NCBI GenBank assembly: GCA_027704905.1
Contig: CM051007.1
Location: 21,535,059 to 21,599,058, forward strand
Source of the DNA: Muraenolepis orangiensis
Lineage: Eukaryota > Chordata > Actinopteri > Gadiformes > Muraenolepididae
DNA: 64,000 nt
Direction of reading: 5' to 3'
Below, piece by piece: positions 46,401 through 64,000 of this stretch (its first letter is position 1; every line of letters starts with the position of its first letter). The notes under the pieces were generated by a model, which ran no database searches, had not been told where the DNA came from, and was given only the letters and a program-made list of their open reading frames with translations. The position numbers and the translations under genes are program-made.

Positions 46401-46758
46401 TTCTATCCTGTCATCAGTGTAGCATCCTCTTACATGACTTGGACCAGAAGACACAAATCCAGAATCAAATCCAGTCTGGTTAAAAAAAGCTTTTATTTTT
46501 GACACGCACACACAGTATTGGAATAACCCTTCCTCCTCCTCTTCTCAGGTGAATGACGACCAGCTGGAGAAGGCCCCCAAGACGTTCCCCCACCTCCCGC
46601 CCAGAACCAAAGAGGCCTTCCACTACCGCCAGGTGTTTGAGGAGCTGTACCCGGGCCAGGCCAAGTGGCTGTCCCACTACTGGATGCCCCGTTGGACCAA
46701 CGCCTCCGACCCCTCGGCCAGAACCCTGGACATCTACAAACCGGAAAAGGACCAGTGA
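38028..46758 (+). CDS. asns: asparagine synthetase (glutamine-hydrolysing), copy 2; 11 coding exons, 557 aa
   Basis: Tandem paralogue of the gene at 21400. Exons: 38028-38276, 38640-38877, 39039-39212, 40175-40276, 40497-40624, 40760-40886, 41419-41525, 41938-42038, 45270-45351, 45847-46002, 46549-46758. Each has the same length as in copy 1; all junctions are GT/AG (exon 5 uses TAG rather than CAG) and there is no internal stop. Cys2, R49, N75-G76-E77, SGGLDSS and GEGSDEL are kept, so the enzyme should be active. Differences from copy 1: Q17R, I19T, L34F, Y44C, I110V, M157L, S170C, F182I, L197Q, E207A, I218T, V300L, H301Y, S325F, D353N, S378N, K437N, I454L, D457E, T479I (copy 1 first). Introns are also very similar, so the duplication is recent. 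Its upstream region keeps only repeat R and S-element DNA, so regulation may differ. Confidence 0.95.
38901..38952. repeat. perfect 24-bp inverted repeat with 4-nt loop in asns copy 2 intron 2
   Basis: Arms 38901-38924 (starts CAGAAGAGGCCGAGAC) and 38929-38952 are exact reverse complements around GTCA. It lies 23 bp after the exon 2 donor. Copy 1 has only the right arm (about 22279-22302). Confidence 0.95.
39384..39625 (+). repeat. tRNA-headed SINE in asns copy 2 intron 3
   Basis: Partner of 23138-23325, with about 55 extra bases including CTGGCTGTCTCTTGCATGGC, so this copy is the fuller one. Confidence 0.75.
39877..40043 (-). repeat. tRNA-headed SINE in asns copy 2 intron 3, opposite strand
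   Basis: Partner of 23591-23752. Confidence 0.75.
42055..42352 (-). repeat. tRNA-headed SINE (second family) in asns copy 2 intron 8
   Basis: Partner of 26877-27174, at the same intronic position. Confidence 0.8.
42688..44801. mobile_element. hAT family S, full-length non-autonomous element in asns copy 2 intron 8
   Basis: 2114 bp bounded by the perfect 8-bp duplication TTCAGTAC (42680-42687 and 44802-44809). The ends are related inverted repeats: TAGGGGCGGCTGGTGG on the left; the right end in reverse reads CAGTGGAGGCTCGTCC. No transposase frame found. It contains the nested element at 43904-44382. Confidence 0.88.
43904..44382. mobile_element. 479-bp hAT-type MITE nested in element S
   Basis: Ends TAGGGCTGTGCCATATCG and ATATCGCCCAGCCCTA are imperfect inverted repeats. 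The 8-bp duplication CACAAGAT flanks it at 43896-43903 and 44383-44390. The empty site is visible at about 37556, and a 3'-truncated copy is at 28773-29040. Confidence 0.9.
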
Positions 46759-47573
46759 TTCACACTGTGTGCCCCGAACAAGAACCAAAACCATAGGCTT
46801 TGGTCACAGAGGCATAATACCAACACAGGTGAATCTCATATAATAAATAATAAAGTTTTATTTTTAAAGATTTAAAAACATATTTTCTTGTGTTTTATTT
46901 TTTTACGGGTGGCAAAACAAATGCAGGTACGGAAGAATGAAATGCTAAAAGCAGTTAGAGATTTTTTATTTTTTTTTAAATAAAGTTTTTAAAGTTTTTC
47001 TGAGCAAAAAGGGGTAATGTCTATGTATAATGTGCGCTATACAGGGCATATGCTCAAAAGGAAGTTTGTTACACCTCTGTGATATAGGCCAATGTTTCCA
47101 CACAACGTTATTGATCCTGCTGCTATTATGGCTGCATGAAATAAAGTTTCCATTTAGGCATCAGATGGGATGTGTGCGCCCTAACAAGGTCTTGAAGGAC
47201 CACGAAAGCCTGCCTGCTTTAGCTAAAAGAGTGTAACTACTTTACTGCCGGTCTTGACACCCAAATACAATTCTTGAATCTTGAACCCTGAACGTCGGTT
47301 CTCTAAACATTTTAAAAGCATATTTCCTTCTTTCCAACTTTGTTTCAACCTTGATGCTGACTTCTTACTTGGTGTTGTGTGTTTAAGGCTTTGGAATAAT
47401 GAATAGGAATATATTTCCCTAACCTGCTGTCTTCCCTTTTGTTTTTTTGGGAAATAAAAGGTACATTTTGTTCCACCTCATTTGTTAGGGTTCTCATTCC
47501 CCCCCCCCTCCTTTTCCTGTCCAGAGTTAAATCTCCTAACAGCCCTGGCTACAATCTGTTTAAATCAATTCAA

Positions 47574-47606
<33 letters not shown>

Positions 47607-48347
47607 GTTGGTGTCTGGTTTAAGCAGCCTCATCTGGCCCGAGTCAGGCTGATTAGACTCTTGCTGGGTGAGACTGCACACCTGTGGGTCTTTGGTAATC
47701 AACGCCCACGGGTTAAACCAGCCACCTCCACACACGCTCTTAGGAGGGCGCCAACATGTCTGCAACGATTCTCAAACTCAAAACGGTAAAATCACCATCA
47801 AACTGTGTCCTTGTCATTGCAAGGAGCCCAAAGAAGTCCCTTTAGTGGCAGGTAGCCGCCTCGAATGGCTACCGTTGTATTCCATAGCATCAAGCTACGA
47901 GCACATACTGTACACTATTGTGGCATGTTTCACATAAAAACCAAACCAAAACCCTAAAACATTTAAAAAATCTATTTAAAACAAAGTTGGTACTGCAGGG
48001 GGAAAAAAACACTCTTAATTTGACTTTTTTAAAGTGTACCCTTAGAATAATTTAACATACTTCAACATTTAAAGTATACAGTGTATACTGAAATAGTACT
48101 TTTAAGTAGAATCCTGTTCTACTGTAGTACTGTAGGCATTATAGAAGTGTGATTCCAATATGTGACCTGGTGAGAACATCTAATCTGACAGCTTCACTGA
48201 GTCTTGTGCTTTATAGTTTTCTTGTTTGATAGTAGTTTTAGTTAAAGGGCCCATATCTATTCACCAGGTGTGTTTTACTATACGATTAGGATGGAAGTAA
48301 TGAGGGACTACTTAGGTATTATTAGTATTATGAATGACTTTACTTGG
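46759..48347 (+). other. asns copy 2 downstream flank, right end of duplicated unit
   Basis: Collinear with 30698-32438. The match ends at TTTACTTGG (48347). Includes (GT)n at 47580-47606. No gene. Confidence 0.85.
46842..46847 (+). terminator. candidate asns copy 2 polyadenylation signal
   Basis: AATAAA 84 bases after the stop codon, with a further AATAAAG a few bases on. Confidence 0.7.
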
Positions 48348-50315
<1,968 letters not shown>

Positions 50316-50447
50316 CAATTGATAACATCACATGCACTCTCTCTGGCCCGGTCGCCTTTGCCTAACCTCCATGAGTGAGAAAAATCGAATTGGCACAGTA
50401 TAGTAATACGTACGGCACTGCTACAACACTACGATGAGAAAACTGAA

Positions 50448-50453
50448 TTTATT
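50448..50453 (-). terminator. candidate tac1 polyadenylation signal
   Basis: Minus-strand AATAAA, 118 bases after the tac1 stop codon. Confidence 0.6.
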
Positions 50454-50570
50454 AGACTAGAACAGCTAGAACTGGTGATTTTTTTTCTCCTTGTGAGAAC
50501 GACGGGCCAATCCCAGGGGCCACACGTGGCCAAACCAGACCTCGCTTTGGAAACTGAGGCGGGACGAGGG

Positions 50571-53165
<2,595 letters not shown>

Positions 53166-53490
53166 GGTGCAAGCGGGGCGGCGTTGCGCGGCGCAACTCT
53201 TCAGCCAAAGCGCCTCGGATGACTAAAAACTGAATAAAGTTGTACTAAAAATCTATAGATTTCTGTTTTTCGGACAGAAGTATCGACACGGCTTTACTGT
53301 GCATCCACGACCGTTGCACCTGTTACACCTGTGAGAGCCGGACACTCCCCATACTATAGCCGTGTAACGTGCGTGCGTAAAAGCGCTCCCCCGGGTTGGA
53401 GCGGCCACCTCTCTCTCTCTCTCTCGGTCTGAGCGCCTCTGTGAGTCTACCTCTCTCACCCACCAACGTCTGTCCTCCTGCACGCTGCTG

Positions 53491-53497
53491 TTATATA
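53491..53497 (-). promoter_or_regulatory. tac1 TATA box
   Basis: Minus-strand TATATAA, 326 bp upstream of the tac1 start codon. The 5' UTR would run from about 53465. A (GA)n stretch lies at about 53410-53425. Function is inferred from position. Confidence 0.6.
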
Positions 53498-53571
53498 CGC
53501 TATCTGTGTTAGTTCCGGGGAGGCGTCAGGTATATTCTTGTTAGCTCAAGTCAATCACTTTTTTTTTCCCT

Positions 53572-53577
53572 CACGTG
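53572..53577. promoter_or_regulatory. E-box CACGTG upstream of tac1
   Basis: CACGTG about 75 bp upstream of the TATA box. Mammalian tac1 promoters are known to use E-boxes bound by USF factors; equivalence here is inference. Confidence 0.45.
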
Positions 53578-53599
53578 ATCTGTGTCATATCTTTTTTTG

Positions 53600-54870
53600 A
53601 ATGCCAGAGTCCAGCTATGCTTAATATAGCCTACGATCTTTGTTTAAGTTCTGGTACACGACGACGCCGGCTCCCCTCATACGCGCACGGCATAGCCAAT
53701 TGGCACCCGTCATGATGAAGACGATGACGCAGTTGACCCGGAACTACGGAGCCACTCGTACTCTTAATCAGTTTTGAGGAAAGCAACTCATGTCGGGGCA
53801 GTGACTGGACCATTCTGCTGCATCTGAAGGTTACGTTGAGCCCACGCCATGACGTCCTTTTTGCAATGTTTTATTTATGTGTTCCTTCAACCATCCTTAA
53901 TCCAAATAGATCCTTAAACCAAATAGACCATCTACATGTAGGCAAGGCCTATACCTGTCATTATACCTTGATGGGCCCGGTGTATGTATGTGATCAACAC
54001 GGAATGCGTTTACATGTGTAGTGTACTTTTATCCCCTAAGTATAAAACTAAAACACTGTCTTTGATACTGTATGCATTGTAAGAGCCATGTGTTTAGATT
54101 AACATATACAAGCGGCCATCAGGCACCGCTAGGATGACGGAACGCGACCACCTGGAGTTTCTGTCTCCAAACTCGTGACGTGACAAAAGGCACCGTGACC
54201 AATAGGAGTAGTGGATGTTTGTTGTACTACTTCCTATTTTATGTTTGGAAAGTAAGCGCGTCGTCAGTCTGTACGAATTGGCACGGCAGGCTCCATCTTG
54301 CTGCAGAAGGTGTTTTATTTGATGCTTTGTTCAATAAAGATATTGAACTTAGTATCCGGACCTCTGCGAAAGATTGTTTTCGACCCGAGTAGAAATGATA
54401 CTACACATGACTTCCATCCTCCATTTCAATCATTCAGTGGCTAGCATTGTCATGCCTATAGGCTTATCTGACAATGCTGTACTGAGGATGATGCAAACAC
54501 AACCCAAGTATAGCCTATAGTGTGCAATGAATACACACGTCCCGTCCCTTCATACGAAGGGAGCCTAGTGGGTTGCATTGCGTTTTTCCTGAAAGGGCTA
54601 AGGGCCACTTGAAGGTGTGTGCGATCTCGGGGTCCACAGATTTACATGAGAAAAGCTTGTTTGTTTATATAACATAATGGCGTGGCCAGAGGAGAAGAAA
54701 TGGACGACGGGCAAAGTTCAGCGTCTGAGTACTTGATCGAGTGCTTTTGTTGCCTCAAACAATGAATTCAATTTTATTTACCCATTTGCTATTTGGTAAA
54801 TGCAAATCTGTCCTTTTTTTCACCCCTCCCTCTTTGCCTCCTCTGTTTCTCCTCCTCTTCCTCCTTTTCT
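53600..54870. other. intergenic, no gene recognised
   Basis: No supported exon. 54180-54350 contains CCAAT and AATAAAG motifs that could belong to a worn LTR, but there is no second copy to compare. Confidence 0.4.
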
Positions 54871-54914
54871 TCCTCCTCCTCCTCCTCCTCCTCCTCCTCC
54901 TCCTCCTCCTCCTG
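54871..54914. repeat. (TCC)n microsatellite
   Basis: About 14 TCC units following a pyrimidine-rich tract. Confidence 0.95.
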
Positions 54915-54983
54915 CTCTTCTATACATGTGATTGTACATTCACGGCGAACCCGAGGTGACACAAGTTACAGGATTTCAAGTGT

Positions 54984-55050
54984 AATTAGATTAGATTAGA
55001 TTCACATGTATTGTCATTGCACAGCACAAGTACAGTACAGTGAAAGTAAT
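54984..55050 (+). repeat. short dispersed repeat
   Basis: ATTAGATTCACATGTATTGTCATTGCACAG...GTACAGTACAG, the same family as near 1735, 21900, 23530 and 51285. Confidence 0.7.
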
Positions 55051-55400
55051 TGAATGCTCCTGTGAGTGTGTCAACATATACATATATCTCTGCCGATTAT
55101 ATATGTATATATTATTGCTCTATATTATTATTACTAGTCTGTATTCACGTGTATAGCCGTGAATGCACGTGGAGCGACCTGACCTATACTGCCTTGTAAT
55201 GTATCCGTGACAATTCATATAAGCAAGCCACTGCAAACGAACATTGGGCTTATGGGTGATGTTGGGATGGAGAAATGGATTCACTTAAAAGGGCGGGGGA
55301 GGGGGGGGGGGGGAGGATAAAAGCTGAGGAAGAGGAAGGGTTCATGGGTCTCAGTGGAGACGGTGAGTGCGGAGACAAAAAAAATACTCCCTCACAGACC

Positions 55401-55501
<101 letters not shown>

Positions 55502-56355
55502 ATTGCTTGCTATGTAATAGCTATGCAGAAGGGGAGGGGTGGGGGTCTGTCAATCAGTGCCAGTGCATCAAACACCTGCTAATTGGTTGAGAGAGTATTT
55601 GCGCAGTATTCGGTACAGCAACACACACAACAACAAACGCACAGTGACATAGGGTTTAGCGTCTCTTTGAGGCTTATCGATATGTAGGTTTATGCATGCT
55701 CTCCCAAGCGCCCGTGCGCGAGGACACACATTTTGCAGTCAAAAGAACGATTATTTATTAGTGTGAGTGCCGTGACGCCATCTGGGTGTCAATAGCGTAT
55801 GCAGCTGTGAGCCAATTAGAGGGAATCCCTTGTGCAGACATTTGCATACACATTCAGAGTAGATGATAGACAGAGGAAAATACATGGTAATACATGTGGT
55901 GAATGTCAAATTCCAAATGGGCAAAATAAAAATGTTTGAGAACACAAAAAGAGAATAAACAATTAATAATAAACGAAACAACCCAAAAATTGTGGACATG
56001 CTTCCAACAGGCAAACGCAACGCCGACATGCCTAATGCCCTCACGAGATCCAATGTACCGCGATTGGCAACGGCGAAACTTAAAGTTAGGACTTTATGCA
56101 AATGAGAGCGAAGAGCGGTACACACGTTGGGCCGGCGTGATTGCGCAATGGACATTCGGTGAGTACAGGCGTGTTGAACTGTCTATTTCCTGGACGACAA
56201 CGTTGTAAACTCCCACAAGTAGAGGGGTAGACTAGAGAGGGTGTGTGGGGGCGGTGGTGGTCATGCCTTCAAAGTTTAAAGAAACCGGTGTGCTGCGTGA
56301 CGTAACGCACCCCACCAGTAGATTCCGATTCTGATTCGGTCCTTGTTGGGAGCTT
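55502..56355. other. intergenic, no gene recognised
   Basis: No supported exon. Ends at the 3' side of the LINE fragment. Confidence 0.4.
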
Positions 56356-56760
56356 AGTGTTCATTCATGTACTGGATGGCCTGTGGAAAGAAACTCCTGT
56401 TTCACCTCCAGTCTCTCCGTCCTCTCCTTGTGGGGGCTGTACCTTCTTCCGGAGCGTAGCAGGGAGCCCAGTTCGTTGTCTGGGTGGCTTGGGTCTCTCA
56501 GGATCCTTCTGGCCCTGGACCTCAACCACTTGGTGTAGATGTTGTCGAGTGGTCCCCTTAAGGTACCTTAAGCCGATCCGCATCGCTCTCTGCAGGGCCT
56601 TCTGGTCCTGCAGAGAGCGGTGCTGTTCGCGGTGCTGTTCCCATACCAGGTGGTGTTGTTCCCAGTCAGGATGCTCTCGATGGTGTAGGAGTAGAAGCTC
56701 TGTAGAATCTGGTGAGACGCCCGGAACTTCTTGCTGTTGCCTGAGATGGAACAGTCCAAA
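56356..56760 (-). pseudogene. LINE reverse transcriptase ORF2, C-terminal fragment
   Basis: On the minus strand one frame reads ILQSFYSYTIESILTGNNTT then WYGNSTA, a second QKALQRAMRIG, and a third SFFPQAIQYMNEH before a stop at about 56356. These are successive parts of the post-reverse-transcriptase end of a non-LTR retrotransposon of the L2/CR1 type, broken by frameshifts. Only about 400 bp are left. Confidence 0.8.

Positions 56761-60041
<3,281 letters not shown>

Positions 60042-60086
<45 letters not shown>
60042..60086. repeat. (CA)n microsatellite
   Basis: About 22 CA units; a second interrupted CA tract is at 60478-60535. Confidence 0.97.
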
Positions 60087-60087
<1 letters not shown>

Positions 60088-60535
60088 CACAAAAAAACAT
60101 CAGAAATTCAAATAAGGCAATCATATTTTGGCATATTTTTATAAAAAAATAATAATAACTAACCGAATGACAGCTGAACAGTTCAGCATTGTCGGGGTAA
60201 AGCAGGCAGTGGATGTGGAGTTGAAAGGACCACACGTTGTGCTGGAAAAGACTAGACGGCTAAATGCCTGTTTGAAAAGGACATTGTTCAGTTCAAACAT
60301 CTACGTGCCCCCGCCCCCAGGAAGCTTCGACAAGCAAACACTGGCTGTCATATCGGCTGTCACTCACGCCGAGGCTTGTTTATTTGTGGCCCACAAGTAT
60401 TTATGTACAGCAGAGACTCAAAGCACTTCACATAAGGCAGGGGCTTAGCGGTTTTTTAATTTGAAAAAAATTGAGAAACACACACACACACACACACACA
60501 CACAACACACACAACACACACAAACAACACACAAC

Positions 60536-61428
<893 letters not shown>

Positions 61429-62204
61429 AGTTTTGTGAATTAGAGAGCGAGAGACAGGTCTGCTCCTTTAGTCGTCTCATCAGTCTGTCCTGGGCTGTAA
61501 CCAGATTGCTGGAGGGCCTTGACTGAGACAGAGGAGACAATGTCTTATTGTTCAACCCAATGCATGCCATTAAGACGACTAATTGAGAAATCCTCCTTTT
61601 TTTTGAACCCCTGCTTGCTTGTTGATGTCTTTGGAGTATTGAACCCCGGCTAGACAAGTTGCAGTGCGGGCCGCATACTAAGAAGGCTGCGTCCAATCTT
61701 GTTACCAATAACAGCAACAGAGCCTGCGTGTTTACTGAAAGCCCACCCACCCCCCCCCACTGACAGCCTGACAGACAATATATATATTTATGATGTGTAA
61801 CAGTCAATGCCTTACAATCACTGTCTTACAGATAACCTCTTACGGTCACTTGCACAATTCAAAACATGTATATATCATCCCAGTGGCGAACCGTGTCTAT
61901 CACAACTGGACCTTCTGTAGACCACCACCACCACCACCACCACCACCACCACCCCCCGATTTGAACATTCGGTTGTTCTAGTCAGACGGACGTCACGGAG
62001 GCAGTCACTTTATGCCTTATGTCATTTAGGCAGATAAGATTGTCGCAGCCAATTTCCAAATTGACCATAGTTGGCAAAGGTATGAAATGTAGTGAATTAA
62101 CAGCACAACACAGCACCACCACACACAGGCTATCGATGAAAGGGACAGTCTAACACGCTTAACGTGAAAAGGCTTAACGTTAAAGTTCCAAAACAGCGAT
62201 CAAC

Positions 62205-62396
62205 AATCACCAAATGTCTCTGGCATATGTCTTGTCATTAGCACTTTCACCTGTCACAATCTCAAAACCTAAATCATACAATTATGGAAGTTATGTTACA
62301 TTGAGTGTTTTCCTCTCATAAAGCTGCATTAAGACTTTTCCTTACAGGCTCAATAGAGAGGAATGACAAGACATATGCCAGAGAAATTAGGTGATT
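62205..62396. repeat. long inverted repeat (hairpin or MITE remnant)
   Basis: 35-bp arms at 62205-62239 and 62362-62396. The inner 23 bp (62217-62239 against 62362-62384) are perfectly complementary; the outer part has a few mismatches. A further GTGAAAAGGCTTAA / TTAAGTCTTTTCAC pairing flanks it. No coding signal. Confidence 0.88.
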
Positions 62397-63214
62397 AAGT
62401 CTTTTCACCTTTTCACAGCGATACAAAGAAAGATCAAGTCAAAACTCTCAATTTAAATACACAACAATGCTTAACAAACTCAAGACAGCCATTAACTAAT
62501 CATTCAACAAGTGTGTGGAAAAAAAATACATCCAGCTCAACGAGTACTAACAACAATTCCGCAACAACATCATGTTCACCTGTTGCCATTTCGACGTAAA
62601 AAACCTATGTAGAAGACAACGTAGCACTACGCTATGCTAGGTCTCGAGACAGTATACCTTCTAGCACACTATGGACCTGTGGGGAAATCTGAAAGAATAC
62701 GCCCATTGGCTACAAATCACCATATGATTGGTTGATCAAATTGTCAATCCAAACGTACGCTCTCATTCAGTCTAAGGGCCAAAGCATTCAGGAGTACTTT
62801 GGTTGAAGGATATTCTTCCCACGAACCCAGAAAAATATCTGATTGGTTGCATTGTTTTTCCAACACAAAACCACTGAAATGCGTAGTGCATTGACCGAGA
62901 AATACAAGCAAATCAACACTGTAATATAACAGATCAACAACACAGATACGATTCTCATTTATTCATTTTATTAAAATTTAATACAATTAATTCGATTTTT
63001 TTTTGTTTCATCTGAGAGTTCCAGGTCTTCTCTGAATACCTTGAAGGCCCTGACGCTTCACCACTGTATCATCCATCAGCCACTTTATTGTTATTTTTTG
63101 GTATTATTATAGTATAGTGTTGTATAGTATAAGTATAGTACATAGTATAGTATATAGTGTTAAATTGTAGGAAATTCATACTGCGAATGGGGAGAAAGTT
63201 AATTGTACATATGG

Positions 63215-63240
63215 CAAATAAAAATCTTGAATCTTGAATC
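63215..63240 (+). repeat. LINE/SINE 3' tail
   Basis: AATAAAAATCTTGAATCTTG, a short tandem tail of the type ending fish L2-like elements. Confidence 0.5.
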
Positions 63241-63585
63241 TTACTGTCAATGTCTTAAATATAATGTCTTACAGTCACTGTCTTACAGATACTGTCTTAC
63301 AGTCATTGTCTTACAGATAATTTCTTACAGATAATGTCTTACAGCCTATGTCTTACACATAATGTCTTAAAGATAACGTCTTACAGTCCATGTCTTACAC
63401 ATAATGTCTTAAAGATAACGTCTTACAGTCCATGTCTTACACATAATGTCTTAAAGATAACGTCTTACGGTCAATGTCTTACAGATAACGTTTTAAAGAT
63501 AACGTCTGACAGTCAATGTCTTACAGATAACGTTTTAAAGATAACGTCTTACAGATAATGTCTTACAGATAATGTACATCGATAA
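63241..63585 (+). repeat. minisatellite, 42-bp higher-order unit of about 14-bp subunits
   Basis: Subunits such as GTCTTACAGATAAT and GTCTTAAAGATAAC repeat throughout. Between 63334 and 63540 they group into a 42-bp period. A few subunits also appear at about 61800-61850. Confidence 0.9.
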
Positions 63586-63688
63586 TGTACGACAAGTAAG
63601 CGCCAGCCTTCAGCGGATCGATATGACGGATAGCTCGAAGTGCTTCGTCAAATCAGCTGTGTCTGTAAATCCGTTCAGTACTCACGAC

Positions 63689-63918
63689 CAGGGGCGTCGC
63701 AACAGGGTAGGCAAAGTAGGCAATTGCCTGGGGCCCCGAGCTGGAAGGGGGCCCCTGAGGATGATTGTATTCCCCCCCCGCGCACTTCACGATGTTCGCG
63801 ATTACCGCTCTGTAATTTCGAGGCTCTGTAATAAACGCTCTGTAATTTCGAAGGCCCCCCACCTCTAAAAATAGGGCGATTATGCCTAGGGCCCCCAGAA
63901 ACCCTAGAAACGCCCCTG
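63689..63918. mobile_element. 230-bp hAT-type MITE with 8-bp TSD
   Basis: The perfect target duplication CTCACGAC is at 63681-63688 and 63919-63926. Short inverted ends CAGGGGCGT and ACGCCCCTG. The interior has no coding capacity and includes a tandem CGCTCTGTAATTTCGA pair. Confidence 0.92.
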
Positions 63919-64000
63919 CTCACGACATACTCACTCACTGACTAGCTCAATGGCAGAATGAACAAATAGTCTCTTCTCACCTTCTCAAGGATATCCACCC

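Noticed and set aside
53253..53483. 76-residue minus-strand frame upstream of tac1 (MQEDRRWW...)
   Set aside because: It lies between the TATA box and the tac1 start, in probable 5' UTR, with low complexity (RERERE); no homology recognised.
54180..54392. 70-residue frame as a gene exon
   Set aside because: No family recognised, no convincing splice sites; CCAAT and AATAAAG motifs hint at a worn LTR but cannot be confirmed.

Overview
The window is from a vertebrate, most likely a teleost fish. It holds spliced genes with GT/AG introns, tRNA-headed SINEs, many hAT-type DNA transposons, Ty1/copia, Ty3/gypsy and BEL/Pao retrotransposon remains, and unusually long perfect dinucleotide repeats. 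Three host genes are recognised from their exons: the 3' end of anillin (anln), asparagine synthetase (asns) in two tandem copies, and protachykinin-1 (tac1). asns (+) and tac1 (-) face each other, the same convergent layout as in mammals. The species cannot be fixed from the sequence.

Layout. 1-2.2 kb: the last anln coding exon, with a pogo-like transposon in the intron before it, then 3' flank. 2.2-21.4 kb: a transposon mosaic. It contains a hAT element with an 8-bp target duplication, a gypsy fragment, a BED-finger hAT, a decayed copia element split by an LTR-internal-LTR-internal-LTR gypsy-like array, and an intact copia element with two matching 278-bp LTRs. 21.4-30.7 kb: asns copy 1 (11 coding exons, 557 aa). 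32.44 kb: a duplication junction followed by an orphan anln exon. 32.7-38 kb: BEL/Pao gag remains, a second pogo copy and repeats. 38.0-46.8 kb: asns copy 2 (11 coding exons, 557 aa). 46.8-50.4 kb: downstream flank with no gene recognised. 50.6-53.2 kb: tac1 on the minus strand, rebuilt from five coding exons (113 aa), with a TATA box and E-box upstream. 53.6-64 kb: intergenic DNA with microsatellites, a LINE tail, inverted repeats, a minisatellite and a small hAT MITE.

Main inference: a tandem duplication ran from inside an anln intron to about 1.6 kb past asns. It gave two apparently complete asns genes whose products differ at about 20 positions. The second unit kept only one anln exon and collected different transposons. 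The copia element at 14.1-19.0 kb shows every structural mark of a recent, possibly still competent, insertion.
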